The translations under genes were made by a program, and so were the position numbers. Below are positions 21,060-30,287 of a DNA stretch of 64,000 nucleotides, piece by piece. Position 1 is the stretch's first letter. Each line of letters starts with the position of its first letter. Below the pieces are notes generated by a model. That model saw only the letters and a list, made by a program, of their open reading frames with translations, had not been told where the DNA came from and searched no databases. The DNA is from Chloroflexota bacterium (lineage in GTDB: Bacteria; Chloroflexota; Anaerolineae; Caldilineales; Caldilineaceae), in the NCBI GenBank assembly GCA_018969295.1, contig JAGWYN010000022.1, forward strand, positions 1 to 64,000. The letters are read 5' to 3'.

Positions 21060-22592
21060 ATGCTCGCCCAGATCCACAGCTGTGCCGTCGTGGGGCTGGA
21101 AGCCCAACCGATCCGGGTGGAGGTAGACATTGCCCGCGGGCTGGAACGGGTGACCTTGGTCGGGTTGCCCGACGTAGCAGTCCGTGAGAGCAGCGAGCGG
21201 GTGCGTGCAGCCATCGTCAACAGTGGCTATCCATTTCCTGACCATCGGATGACCATCAACCTGGCGCCTGCCGACATTCGCAAAGAAGGTTCAGCCTACG
21301 ACCTGCCGATTGCGCTGGGCATTCTCGCCGCCATGGGCCAGGTTTCCAGCGCGCTGGATGACGTTTTGGTCCTGGGAGAGCTGAGCCTGGACGGCCAGGT
21401 GCGTCATGTCAACGGCGTATTGCCGATCGCCAGCATGGCGCACAAAGCTGGTTTTTGTCGACTTTTTGTGCCTGCTCAGGACGCCGCCGAAGCGGCCCTG
21501 GTTGGCGAGATCGAAGTCTATCCGGTCGACAGCTTGGGCCATCTTGTCGACCACCTGAGCGGACGGCAACCGATCCTTCGCCACACTCACACATTGCCAT
21601 TCAACCCCGCCCTTCCCCCAGCCTGGCCTGTCGACTTTCAGGATATAAAAGGGCAGGAACACGCCAAACGTGCCCTTGAAATTGCCTGCGCCGGCTGCCA
21701 CAATGTCCTGATGGTCGGTGTTCCCGGCTCGGGCAAAACCCTGTTGGCGCGCGCACTCCCCTCTATCCTGCCCCGGCTGACGCTGGCTGAGGCCCTGGAA
21801 ATCACACGCATCTATTCGGTTGCAGACGCGTTGCCCGCAGGAGAACCCTTGTTGAAGATGCGGCCATTCCGGGCGCCACACCATACGATCAGCCATGCTG
21901 GCCTGGTAGGAGGAGGACGATCTCCAAGGCCAGGAGAGATTAGCCTGGCCCATCGAGGGGTGTTGTTTTTGGACGAATTGCCAGAGTTTAGCACACGTTG
22001 CCTGGAGACCCTACGACAACCATTAGAAGACAAAATTGTGACAATTAGCCGGGCCAGTGGTTCGTTGACTTTTCCGGCGGCATTTCAAGCAATTGCAGCA
22101 ATGAATCCCTGCCCATGTGGCTATTATGGAGACGATACACAGTCTTGTACATGTTCTCTCTCGGCAGTTCAGCGTTATCAACAACGGATTTCAGGCCCTC
22201 TTCTGGATCGCATTGACATTCATCTGGCGATGGGAAGGGTGCCTTTTCAAAAACTGGCAGGGGTGGAATCGGGGGAGGATTCAGCAACGGTGCGGACGCG
22301 GGTAGAAGCGGCACGACAGGTGCAGGCAGAACGATTCCAGCAGTGGGGCAGACCCCACGTGCTGGTGAACGGCGATATGGGGCCTGCGGAGCTGCAGGTC
22401 TTCTGTCCGCTCGACAACGCCGGGCGCGAACTGTTGCGCGCAGCCATGCGTCAGTTGAATCTCACTGGCCGGGCCTATCATCGTCTGCTGAAGTTGGGCC
22501 GCACCATCGCCGACCTGGCAGGTGAATCACAGGTTCTCGTCCAGCACCTGGCCGAAGCGTTGCAGTACCGGCCCCGCCCTGCCTCCTGGTGA
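21060..22592 (+). CDS. yifB: YifB/ComM-family Mg-chelatase-like AAA ATPase
   Basis: 510 residues; GGAGG lies just before the ATG. The N-terminal domain (about 1-170, VGLEAQPIRVEVDIARGLE, then NLAPADIRKEGSAYDLPIALG) is the ChlI-like lid, followed by the AAA core with Walker A GVPGSGKT, the arginine-rich FRAPHHTISHAGLVGGG segment and the Cys motif NPCPCGYYGD. The C-terminal part (LNLTGRAYHRLLKLGRTIADL) is the Mg-chelatase C-terminal domain. In transformable bacteria ComM is a branch-migration helicase acting on recombination intermediates; elsewhere its role is unsettled. The length is normal. Confidence 0.95.
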   Translation: MLAQIHSCAVVGLEAQPIRVEVDIARGLERVTLVGLPDVAVRESSERVRAAIVNSGYPFPDHRMTINLAPADIRKEGSAYDLPIALGILAAMGQVSSALDDVLVLGELSLDGQVRHVNGVLPIASMAHKAGFCRLFVPAQDAAEAALVGEIEVYPVDSLGHLVDHLSGRQPILRHTHTLPFNPALPPAWPVDFQDIKGQEHAKRALEIACAGCHNVLMVGVPGSGKTLLARALPSILPRLTLAEALEITRIYSVADALPAGEPLLKMRPFRAPHHTISHAGLVGGGRSPRPGEISLAHRGVLFLDELPEFSTRCLETLRQPLEDKIVTISRASGSLTFPAAFQAIAAMNPCPCGYYGDDTQSCTCSLSAVQRYQQRISGPLLDRIDIHLAMGRVPFQKLAGVESGEDSATVRTRVEAARQVQAERFQQWGRPHVLVNGDMGPAELQVFCPLDNAGRELLRAAMRQLNLTGRAYHRLLKLGRTIADLAGESQVLVQHLAEALQYRPRPASW

Positions 22593-22824
22593 AAACAGGC
22601 CGCCCTCCACACAAGGAGCCCACCCGCCTGAATTCCCCGGCAACAGCCCTCCCTCCCCCCTCTCAGAATCCGTTTGGAACTGATCCAGCCGAATGCGGGG
22701 AAGACGGCGGAGGAGTATGCGAAGGCGACAAGGATCGTACCGTTTGCCAAAAGAGTTGGAGCTTTGAACTGGCTGTAGATCCACCACGTCAGGCTTGACG
22801 AGGCACGAGGGCAATTCGGCTGGG
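22593..22824. other. Convergent gap between yifB and the SH3 lipoprotein
   Basis: 232 bp without a supported gene, hairpin or promoter. A minus-strand reading frame crosses it but has no start signal or recognisable protein. At its right end a 12-bp direct repeat ATTCGGCTGGGT (22814-22825 and 22827-22838) runs across the stop codon of the lipoprotein gene, a small tandem duplication. Confidence 0.5.
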
Positions 22825-23289
22825 TTATTCGGCTGGGTCGCTCAGCTCGATCCCATCGGCCATCACCCAGCCGACCAGCCCATCTGCGGCGCGCACGCGG
22901 TACCACAGCACGCCGTTCAATTCGACTGGATAGCTGGCGATGTCTCCGGGCGGCTCCACCACGGTCAGCAGGTCGCCGGCCACATATTCCGCCAATGTTG
23001 GCGCGACCGGCTCAGGAGCCGCGTAGATGCGCAGCATGCCGCGCGCCCGCACACCTGTCCCGGCCATCAGCAGCCTGACTTCCTCGACAGTTGGCAGCGC
23101 CGTGCCCGCCTCCTGCTCCATTGCGTCAAGAGGAGCCGACGCTGGCCCAGCCAGCGCCGTAACGCCGCTTTCAACCACCACATCCGACGGCGCTGTGCTG
23201 CAGCCGACGATGGCCAGCCCGACCAGGCCGGCCATCCCCCACCCCCACAGCCCTGCCTTCCCCCTTTGGTACACCTGCACAGCTGCCAT
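22825..23289 (-). CDS. SH3b-like domain lipoprotein
   Basis: 154 residues. A hydrophobic helix ends at the lipobox GLAIVGC, so the protein is probably a membrane-anchored lipoprotein. After a low-complexity linker, residues 75-150 resemble a bacterial SH3 domain (ARGMLRIYAAPEPVAPTLAEY, then WYRVRAADGLVGWVMADG), as used to bind cell-wall peptides or protein partners. It begins 3 bp after the polX stop and is probably the last gene of the AAA-polX operon. Confidence 0.75.
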   Translation of the reverse strand: MAAVQVYQRGKAGLWGWGMAGLVGLAIVGCSTAPSDVVVESGVTALAGPASAPLDAMEQEAGTALPTVEEVRLLMAGTGVRARGMLRIYAAPEPVAPTLAEYVAGDLLTVVEPPGDIASYPVELNGVLWYRVRAADGLVGWVMADGIELSDPAE

Positions 23290-23292
23290 CCA

Positions 23293-25092
23293 TCATCCTT
23301 TTTGCAGCTGCCCGTCTTTGAGCAGCGCCAACATCCCCGACAGCGGCCTCGTGTTGACCACATCGGCCGCTGTCAGCCCGGCCCGACGAGCCACCCCTAT
23401 CCCATATTCGGCCACCCGCATCCCATCCACAGCATGGGCGTCGCAGTTGACCGCCAACCTGCACCCCAGTTCCACCGCACGCCGCGCATAGACGTCGTTG
23501 ACGTCGAGCCGGGATGGGTGGGCGTTGATCTCCACCACCGTGCCTGTCTCCTGGCACGCCTGCAACACCTGCTCCATGTCGATCGCTGTCTCCGGGCGCT
23601 CCCCCAACAGCCGCCCGGTCGGGTGGCCAAGGATGTCGACCTGTGGGTTGCGAATGGCTCTGAGACAGCGCTCCGTGATGGTTGCCCGGTCCTGACGCTG
23701 GGCACTGTGAATGCTGGCCACGACCACATCCAGCGCTGCCAGCACCTCATTTGCCAGACCCAGGGCACCGTCCGCCAAAATTTCCACCTCACACCCCTGC
23801 AGCAGCCGAAAGTCGATACCTTCCTGCACACAGCGGCGGTTGTAGGCGTCGATCTCCAGCCGCTGGCGGCGCAATCGTTCGCCGTCGACCCCCTGCACAA
23901 TGCCCAGCCCGACGCTGTGGTCGCTCACGTTCCAGTAGCTGTAGCCGAGCGCTCGCGCAGCGTCGGCCATGGCAGCCACGCTGCCCGTCCCATCGCTCCA
24001 GGTCGTGTGGCCATGCAGTTCACCCTTCAAATCTGCCAACGTCACCAGGGCGGGCAGCCTCTGCTGGCCTGCCAACAACCCCTCCCCCTGCTGCTCGCGC
24101 AGTTCAGGCGGAATCCACTCGACCCCCAAAAAAGCATACAGCGCCTGCTCTTCCTCAAAAAATCGCTGCGTGCCCGCCGGTGCATCGCCTGTGCCCACCC
24201 CGGTCAGCCCATATTCGTTCAAACTCCAGCCTTGTTTCAAAGCCAGCTCACGCAGGGCCACATTGTGCTCCTTGCTGCCCGTGAAATACTGCAAAGCAGC
24301 CCCCCAATGCTGGCGCTCGACGACCCGCAGATCCACCTGCAGCCCGTTGCCCAGCACAACACTCGACCGGGTCTCCCCGGCTCGGACTACGCTGGCCACC
24401 TCGCGCAGCGTCTGAAAGGTCTCCATCACCCGCTGCGGCTGCGTGCTCACACACAAAATGTCGACGTCACCGACCGTTTCTTTCCAACGGCGCAGGCTGC
24501 CTGCTACCTCGATCCGCTCGACTGCCCCCTCCGGCAGCCGTCCCAGCAGTTCAGCGACCAACTGCATCGCCAGCGGACGCACCACCCCGCTGGCCAGCCG
24601 CTCCGCACTACCCACCCGCTTCGCCAACAGCTCGATCCCTCCCAGAATCTTCTCTTCGCTCTTGGCGCCAAACCCCTTCAACACGCGCAGTTGTCCAGCC
24701 CCCGCAGCCGCCCGCAACGCCTCCAGGCTGTCGATCCCCAATTCCTCCCACAGCCGCCTGGCCTTCTTGGGACCCATGTCGGGCACCTGCATCATGTCAA
24801 CCACGCCCTCCGGCACCTGCGCAAACAATGACTCAAACTCAGGGGCACTGCCCTCGACCAGCAGACGGTGCAGGGCATCGCCGATCCCTTTGCCGATCCC
24901 CTGGATCGATGTCAGCTCGCCAGCCGCATCCAGCGCATACAGGTCCTGCGCCAGGTTGCGAATGCTCTCGGCTGCATTCTGAAAGGCGATCACCCGAAAC
25001 CGGTTGGCCTCCAAAATCTGCAGCCGAGCCGCCACCCCGGCCAACAGCGCAGCCACTTCCCGATTGGAAAAACGGTTTGTTGGTCTGTTCAT
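23293..25092 (-). CDS. polX: Family X DNA polymerase with PHP domain (PolX)
   Basis: 599 residues from ATG 25092 (AAGG 5 nt upstream; a GTG 6 nt earlier overlaps that site). Order: 8-kDa helix-hairpin-helix region (IQGIGKGIGDAL, then VPDMGPKKARRLWEELG), fingers/palm with nucleotidyltransferase motif GSLRRWKETVGDVDIL, where the Asp pair binds Mg, and a PHP domain from about residue 340 (GELHGHTTWSDG, CEVEILADG, GHPTGRLLG, NCDAHAVDG). The family acts in base-excision repair, combining gap filling with 3'-5' exonuclease. One PHP position reads VSDHS where TDHS is usual. The gene lies downstream of the AAA/nuclease ATPase in the same direction. Confidence 0.95.
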   Translation of the reverse strand: MNRPTNRFSNREVAALLAGVAARLQILEANRFRVIAFQNAAESIRNLAQDLYALDAAGELTSIQGIGKGIGDALHRLLVEGSAPEFESLFAQVPEGVVDMMQVPDMGPKKARRLWEELGIDSLEALRAAAGAGQLRVLKGFGAKSEEKILGGIELLAKRVGSAERLASGVVRPLAMQLVAELLGRLPEGAVERIEVAGSLRRWKETVGDVDILCVSTQPQRVMETFQTLREVASVVRAGETRSSVVLGNGLQVDLRVVERQHWGAALQYFTGSKEHNVALRELALKQGWSLNEYGLTGVGTGDAPAGTQRFFEEEQALYAFLGVEWIPPELREQQGEGLLAGQQRLPALVTLADLKGELHGHTTWSDGTGSVAAMADAARALGYSYWNVSDHSVGLGIVQGVDGERLRRQRLEIDAYNRRCVQEGIDFRLLQGCEVEILADGALGLANEVLAALDVVVASIHSAQRQDRATITERCLRAIRNPQVDILGHPTGRLLGERPETAIDMEQVLQACQETGTVVEINAHPSRLDVNDVYARRAVELGCRLAVNCDAHAVDGMRVAEYGIGVARRAGLTAADVVNTRPLSGMLALLKDGQLQKG

Positions 25093-25147
25093 GGTCACCT
25101 TGTCGCTGCGGTCAAGTCGCCGAAAACTTCATTGCTGCACGCCCCGC

Positions 25148-26725
25148 TCACATTCCCCACACAGTGATGGCCTTGCCCCGCTCCAACTCCGCACGCTGCC
25201 AGATCTTTTCATGCCACGCCTTCCCAGGGGTGCGGTCGAAGATCACCAGATGCGCCTCCTCGGCGCCACAGCCATCCGCATACGCCCATGTCTGCGCCAG
25301 CCCGTCCGCCACTGTCTGTGAGAGCGCACCGTAGAGCAGCTTGATCTCGATCACCGCCCGCTGCACCCCACCCGGAAAGTTCCAGAGCACCAGCAGATCG
25401 GTGCGCCGACGGCCCAGCCCGTACTCCCGGTCGACACGCCCGCCGCCGTTGACGATGCGCTGCAAAAAAGCCTGCAGCAGCAGCTGCGGGCCCGCCTCCC
25501 GATAGTCGAAGCGCTCCAGCCAGCTTTCGCTGTGTTCGCGAAAAAATTGTTGAAACGCCGCCAGCAATTTGGGCAGATCCAGACGCCCATCGGCGCACAG
25601 GTACCAGAGGCTCTGCTCGCTGATGGTCAGCTGGGTGCTGTAGATCAGCTCGCGCGGGATCACTTCTCGGTAGATGGGGTTGGCGATCGTGAGCTGCCCC
25701 TCGGTTTTGATCAGCCCCAGGTCGTGCACGTAGGAGATATCGTCGGGCGGAAGCGCTGAAGGCTCTCGGTCGCCCACCAACAGCGCCTCGACGACGCGAC
25801 GCACGCGTGGCTGGCCCAGCTGGTAGGCCAGCTGGTCGAGGTGGGTCACCCGGCGCAGGATCAGCGCTTCTTTCGCCTCCTGGATCCGCTCAGCCGTGAT
25901 CGGCTGGCTGCGGTCACGCCCTGCCTTCATCTCCCAGGTCGTTTCGTACGCCAGGGCGTTGACCAGCCAGGGCTGGCCGTTGGTCAGCTCCCAGACCAAG
26001 GCGCTCGCCTCCGGCGTGAAGCGCTGCCCGGTCTCCCCGGTGTGCTCCTGGAGCAGCAACTCCACCTCGGCCCGGCTGAAATCCCCCAGACGCAGCGATT
26101 TCGCCTTGATGTTGAACGCACTGCCGCCGGTGATGGCTGACTTCTCGCCAGACGACTGGATGCGGTAGTCCTGGAGATCGCGCACCCCGCACAGGAGCAG
26201 GCTCTGCGGAAAGCTGTGGGGCCGCGTCGGGTAACCGGCGCGCAGCTGGCGCAGCAGCGAAATCAGCGTGTCCCCCACTAGCGCATCCACCTCGTCCAGC
26301 AAAAGCACGAGCGGCAGCCGTGCACGCTCACAATAGCGCGTCAGAAAGGCCTCCACCAGCGCCGTGGCGGGCGTACCCCTGCGCACCTCCTGCACCAGCG
26401 TCTCAGCGCCTGTATCGCCCAACTGCTGCCTCGCAGCCATGGCGATCTTCCAGACCACGTCGGCCATACCCATCTCGACGTTTTCACGCGCAGCCTGCGC
26501 TGTCTCGATGTTGGCGTAGACCGCGTAGTATGTCCCCTGACGGTTCAGATACTCGGCCAGCGCCAACAGGCAGCTGGTCTTGCCCGTCTGCCGCGGGGCG
26601 TGCAGCAAAAAATACTTCTTCTGGTCGATCAGCCCCAGAATCGCCTCCAGGTCCAGGCGGGCCAGCGGCGGCAGGCAGTAGTGGTCCGCACAGTTGACAG
26701 GCCCTTCGGTGTTAAAAAAGCGCAT
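25148..26725 (-). CDS. AAA-like ATPase with C-terminal PD-(D/E)XK-type nuclease motif
   Basis: 525 residues. The start is ATG 26725, with AGGAG about 6 nt upstream, giving the family opening MRFFNTEGPVNCADHYCLPP. The P-loop is HAPRQTGKTSC (about 43-53) and Walker B LPLVLLLDEVD (about 130). A winged-helix-like middle follows, and the C-terminus has RRRTDLLVLW, then AVIEIKLLYG, a typical D...ExK nuclease core. These proteins are common in Chloroflexi and Cyanobacteria, often in several copies, and resemble STAND/ATPase-nuclease fusions of unknown role, possibly defence. It precedes polX by 55 bp. Confidence 0.85.
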   Translation of the reverse strand: MRFFNTEGPVNCADHYCLPPLARLDLEAILGLIDQKKYFLLHAPRQTGKTSCLLALAEYLNRQGTYYAVYANIETAQAARENVEMGMADVVWKIAMAARQQLGDTGAETLVQEVRRGTPATALVEAFLTRYCERARLPLVLLLDEVDALVGDTLISLLRQLRAGYPTRPHSFPQSLLLCGVRDLQDYRIQSSGEKSAITGGSAFNIKAKSLRLGDFSRAEVELLLQEHTGETGQRFTPEASALVWELTNGQPWLVNALAYETTWEMKAGRDRSQPITAERIQEAKEALILRRVTHLDQLAYQLGQPRVRRVVEALLVGDREPSALPPDDISYVHDLGLIKTEGQLTIANPIYREVIPRELIYSTQLTISEQSLWYLCADGRLDLPKLLAAFQQFFREHSESWLERFDYREAGPQLLLQAFLQRIVNGGGRVDREYGLGRRRTDLLVLWNFPGGVQRAVIEIKLLYGALSQTVADGLAQTWAYADGCGAEEAHLVIFDRTPGKAWHEKIWQRAELERGKAITVWGM

Positions 26726-26903
26726 AACAATCTCCTGCGCTGAGTATAGCTCAAATTCACCCATTCGTGAAGAAGAGCATTTCTGGGGCGGGGAGACAGT
26801 GTCACTGCCCAAACAACGACCAGCGCCGCGACGCGCCATGTCCCACGCACATGGGCTGGACCACGGGGTTGTCAGCAAATGCCTGTCCTGCAATTTACTG
26901 TTT

Positions 26904-28187
26904 TTATCCGTACCAGATGCGATGCGGCTCTTCGATCCAGGTGGCAACCTCTTCGAGAAACCTGGCTGCCGGAGCACCGTCGATCACCCGATGGTCAAAG
27001 GTCAACGAGAGCACCAAACGCTGGCGAATGGCCAGCTGGCCTGCATGGACCGCCGGGGCTGGCCGAATCCGCCCGGTGCCCAATACCCCAATCTGGGGCG
27101 GGTTGATGATCGGTGTAAAGGCATCGACCCGCTGTCTGCCCAGATTGGTCAACGTAAAGGTGCCGCCAGCCAGGTCTGCGGGTGTGAGACGCTGTTGCGC
27201 GGCTGCTTCTACCAAGGCGGTCCGTCGTGCCGCCGCTGCGCGCAGGTTGGCCAGGTCGCTGTGGCGCAGCACGGGCGTCACCAGCCCGCGGTGCGTGTCG
27301 ATCGCCAAAGACAGCTGCACCTCTTCACACAAATTCAACCGCGTGCCGTCGAAGGTGCCGTTGATGGCAGGCGAGCGCAGCAGACAACGGGCCACAATCA
27401 AGGCAAAAAAATCGGTGAAGGTCGGGCGTATCTTCTCTGCGGCCAGGTCCAGGATCGCCTTCTGCCGCAAAGCGACCAGTTCGGTGGCATCGACCTCGCA
27501 GGAGAGCGTGACGGCAACCGCAGCACTGCGGGAAAGCCGTTCAGCGATCGTCTGCCGCAGCGGGCTGAGCGGCTGCCCCACAGCGGCGTGGACTTTCGCG
27601 CTGTGGGCAGCCTCGACCTCTGACAGCACGTCGGCACGTAGAATCCGTCGGCCAGGATGGGCTTTGGCCAGGCTGTCGACATCGATCCCCTCGGCGGCTG
27701 CAGTGCGGCGCGCCACCGGTGAAATACGCGCCGTTTGCTGCGCGAGTGCGGCGGCAACGTCGCGGGCAACGATCATCCCCCCAGGGCCGGTCGGGGTCAG
27801 CGCAGCCAGGTCGATGGCGGCTGCCCGCGCCTGGGCACGGGCGCGCGGGCTGGCCACCACCCGCTGCAGACGTTCCGGGGGCAACGGTTCCAACACCCGT
27901 CGGCTTGGCAACCCTGCGGCCAAAGCTGGAGCCGGGGGGAGGGCTTCGTCCGGCTGCACGATCAAGGCGATCGGTGTTTTGACGCGCACCTCTGTCCCTG
28001 GCTCCACCAGCAGCGCCGACACAACCCCGCTGGCAGGTGCCTCCACCTCCAGCGTCGCTTTGTCCGACTCCACCAGGAACAACGGTTCCCCTTTGGTGAC
28101 CGGCTGCCCACTCTGCTTGAGCCATTCTACCAGCACCAACGTTTCGAGCGTCTGGCTGAGGGGCGGCATCAGAACTTGGGTTGGCAT
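26904..28187 (-). CDS. 2-oxo acid dehydrogenase E2 (dihydrolipoyl acyltransferase)
   Basis: 427 residues from ATG 28187 (AGGAG 8 nt upstream); an in-frame start at 28220 has a poorer site. The N-terminal lipoyl domain carries the lipoylated Lys in ESDKATLEVEA (about residue 41). An Ala/Pro linker and a peripheral-subunit-binding domain (ARAQARAAAIDLAAL) follow, then the catalytic domain with the DHRVIDG active-site motif near the C-terminus. Here the E2 core transfers an acyl group to CoA. It is the last gene of a four-gene operon with both E1 subunits; no E3 gene is present nearby. Substrate could be pyruvate, acetoin or a branched-chain acid. Confidence 0.92.
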   Translation of the reverse strand: MPTQVLMPPLSQTLETLVLVEWLKQSGQPVTKGEPLFLVESDKATLEVEAPASGVVSALLVEPGTEVRVKTPIALIVQPDEALPPAPALAAGLPSRRVLEPLPPERLQRVVASPRARAQARAAAIDLAALTPTGPGGMIVARDVAAALAQQTARISPVARRTAAAEGIDVDSLAKAHPGRRILRADVLSEVEAAHSAKVHAAVGQPLSPLRQTIAERLSRSAAVAVTLSCEVDATELVALRQKAILDLAAEKIRPTFTDFFALIVARCLLRSPAINGTFDGTRLNLCEEVQLSLAIDTHRGLVTPVLRHSDLANLRAAAARRTALVEAAAQQRLTPADLAGGTFTLTNLGRQRVDAFTPIINPPQIGVLGTGRIRPAPAVHAGQLAIRQRLVLSLTFDHRVIDGAPAARFLEEVATWIEEPHRIWYG

Positions 28188-28266
28188 GGACAATTCTCCT
28201 GAATTTGATGACAAAGGCATACCTGTTCAGCCACTGCCGTGAAACGCCTGTGGCAGAGCAAGCTTC

Positions 28267-29295
28267 TCAGTACGCACCAAACAACGAACGCACTGTATCG
28301 ACCACCCGCGCTGTGCTGGGCACATAGTGCTGCTCCAAAATCGGTGCAAACGGTGGCGGCACATCGGGCGCAGCCACCCGCTTGATGGGGGCATCCAGCC
28401 AGACAAACGCTTCATCAGCCATCCACGCAGCAACCTCTGCCCCCCATCCATTGGTCAGATTGTCCTCTTCGACAATCACCAGCCGTCCAGTTTTTTTCAC
28501 CGAATGCAGAACCCGTTCTTTGTCGAAAGGAACCAGTGTGCGCGGGTCGATCACCTCGGCCTCGATCCCTTCCTGGGCCAGCACCTCTGCTGCCTCCAAC
28601 GCACGGTAGAGCATGAGCAAGGAAGCCACAATCGTGACGTCCTTTCCGGCTCGGCGCACCGTCGCTTCCCCGATCGGCACGATGTACTCTTCGTCGGGCA
28701 CCTCGCCTTTGGGGCTGACGGCACCTTTTTCGCTGCGGGCCCCTTTGGAGCCGTAGAGAAGCTTGTGTTCAAAAAAGAGCACAGGGTTGTCATCGCGGAT
28801 GGCCGCTTTGAGCAACCCTTTGGCGTCGTAGGCTGTGGCAGGGGCGACCACCTTCAGCCCGGGCACATGGGTAAAAAAGGCCTCCGGGCTCTGCGCATGC
28901 TGTGCCCCGCGCGCGGTCGCCCCAACCGGTGCCCGCATGACCATCGGCACAGCCAGCGCGCCGGCCGACATGTACCGCAGTTTGGCGGCCTGGTTGACCA
29001 GCTGGTCCATCATGTTGAAGAGAAAATCGCTGTACTGTACGTCGGCCACCGGCCGCATGCCGCAGAGGGCCGCGCCGATGGCAACGCCGGCGATGGCCGC
29101 TTCGGAGATCGGCGTATCACGCACCCGCTGGCGCCCAAATTCCTCCGCAAGGCCCAGCGTCACTGTAAATGCCCCCCCAAACCCGCCCGGCACGCCAATA
29201 TCCTCCCCCAACAGGAAGACGCGTGGGTCACGGCGCATCTCTTCGCGCAGCGCCTGGCGCAGCGCTTCGGCAATCGTCATCTCAGCCATCGTCAA
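28267..29295 (-). CDS. 2-oxo acid dehydrogenase E1, beta subunit
   Basis: 342 residues, normal length. Family motifs include LGEDIGVPGGFGGAFTVT, DTPISEAAIAGVAIGAA and FFEHKLLYGSKG, and the C-terminal transketolase domain carries IDPRTLVPFDKE. With the alpha subunit it forms the thiamine diphosphate enzyme that decarboxylates the 2-oxo acid and passes the acyl group to E2. It starts 3 bp after the alpha subunit stop and ends 79 bp before the E2 start. A start at the third codon or at MAEMTIAEAL is also possible. Confidence 0.94.
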   Translation of the reverse strand: MTMAEMTIAEALRQALREEMRRDPRVFLLGEDIGVPGGFGGAFTVTLGLAEEFGRQRVRDTPISEAAIAGVAIGAALCGMRPVADVQYSDFLFNMMDQLVNQAAKLRYMSAGALAVPMVMRAPVGATARGAQHAQSPEAFFTHVPGLKVVAPATAYDAKGLLKAAIRDDNPVLFFEHKLLYGSKGARSEKGAVSPKGEVPDEEYIVPIGEATVRRAGKDVTIVASLLMLYRALEAAEVLAQEGIEAEVIDPRTLVPFDKERVLHSVKKTGRLVIVEEDNLTNGWGAEVAAWMADEAFVWLDAPIKRVAAPDVPPPFAPILEQHYVPSTARVVDTVRSLFGAY

Positions 29296-29298
29296 CTC

Positions 29299-30279
29299 CT
29301 ATGCATAGACATCTTCGTACAACGACATGGGTTCGGGTGAAGGGCTGGCTTCTGCAAACGCAATGGCGTCGGCCAGGATCGCTTCGATCTGCTGGTCGAC
29401 AGCCTGAAGCGCTTCTGGGGTGAAGTGCCCCCCCGCAGTCAGCCAGGCGACAAAATTGGGGAGAGGGTCCCGTTCCTGCCACTCTTTTTCCTCTTGCTGG
29501 GTGCGGTAGGTGCGCGGGTCAGAACGGGAATGCCCGCAGAGCCGATAGGTCAGACACTCGAGCAGGGTGGGCCCCTCCCCGCTGCGCGCACGCGCAACCG
29601 CCGCAGAGGTCGCTGCATGCACCGCCAGAACATCGTTGCCATCCACCACAACCCCCGGAATCCCATAGGCCACCGCGCGATCGGCCACATGGGCAATCGA
29701 GAACGCTTCCTGAAAAGGGGTTGACGCTGCATAAAGGTTGTTTTCACAAACGAAAACAACCGGTAGCCGCCAGATGGCCGCAATGTTCACCCCTTCGTGC
29801 CAGGCCCCTTCATTGGCAGCACCGTCACCAAAAAAACAAAGGGTCACCGCATCGCTTCCCTGCAAGGTCGCAGCCAGCGCCGCACCGGCTGCAATCGGCA
29901 CATTGCCCCCTACAATCGCGATCGCCGGCACAAACCCACGGGCAAAGTCCCCAATGTGCATCGACCCTCCCTTCCCTTTGCAGGTGCCGGTCGACTTGGC
30001 CATCAGCTCGGCCATCATCGCATGCGGAGAAACCCCATGTGCCAGCGCATGCGCATGAGGACGATGGGTGCTGAACACCGTATCTCCCGGCCGCAGGCAC
30101 TGCAGCGCACCCGCCGCAGTGGCCTCCTGCCCAATCGCAAGGTGGAGCGTCGATGGAATCCGCCCCTGCAAATACAGGTCGTTGACCGTCTCTTCAAACC
30201 GCCGTGCCAGACGCATCCGCCGATAGAGGTCGAGCAACGCCTCCTTCTTCAACGGAGGAATTGTGTGTTGTTGGTCCAT
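29299..30279 (-). CDS. 2-oxo acid dehydrogenase E1, alpha subunit
   Basis: 326 residues from ATG 30279 (AGGAG 6 nt upstream); the GTG at 30294 would overlap the regulator gene. The thiamine diphosphate motif is complete: GDGAANEGAWHEGVN, then about 20 residues to CENN. Substrate-side residues typical of pyruvate- and acetoin-type enzymes are seen in THRPHAHALAHGV and CLTYRLCGHSRSDP. It begins 9 nt after the GntR stop, so the regulator and the three enzyme genes form one transcript. Confidence 0.94.
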   Translation of the reverse strand: MDQQHTIPPLKKEALLDLYRRMRLARRFEETVNDLYLQGRIPSTLHLAIGQEATAAGALQCLRPGDTVFSTHRPHAHALAHGVSPHAMMAELMAKSTGTCKGKGGSMHIGDFARGFVPAIAIVGGNVPIAAGAALAATLQGSDAVTLCFFGDGAANEGAWHEGVNIAAIWRLPVVFVCENNLYAASTPFQEAFSIAHVADRAVAYGIPGVVVDGNDVLAVHAATSAAVARARSGEGPTLLECLTYRLCGHSRSDPRTYRTQQEEKEWQERDPLPNFVAWLTAGGHFTPEALQAVDQQIEAILADAIAFAEASPSPEPMSLYEDVYA

Positions 30280-30287
30280 GCAGACTC

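Noticed and set aside
22478..22906. Minus-strand frame across the yifB/lipoprotein gap
   Set aside because: It overlaps both neighbours, has no ribosome site and no recognisable protein.
26726..26977. Longer start for the AAA/nuclease ATPase
   Set aside because: MRFFNTEGPV is the standard opening and has an AGGAG site; the extension has no similarity to the family and reaches into the end of the E2 gene.
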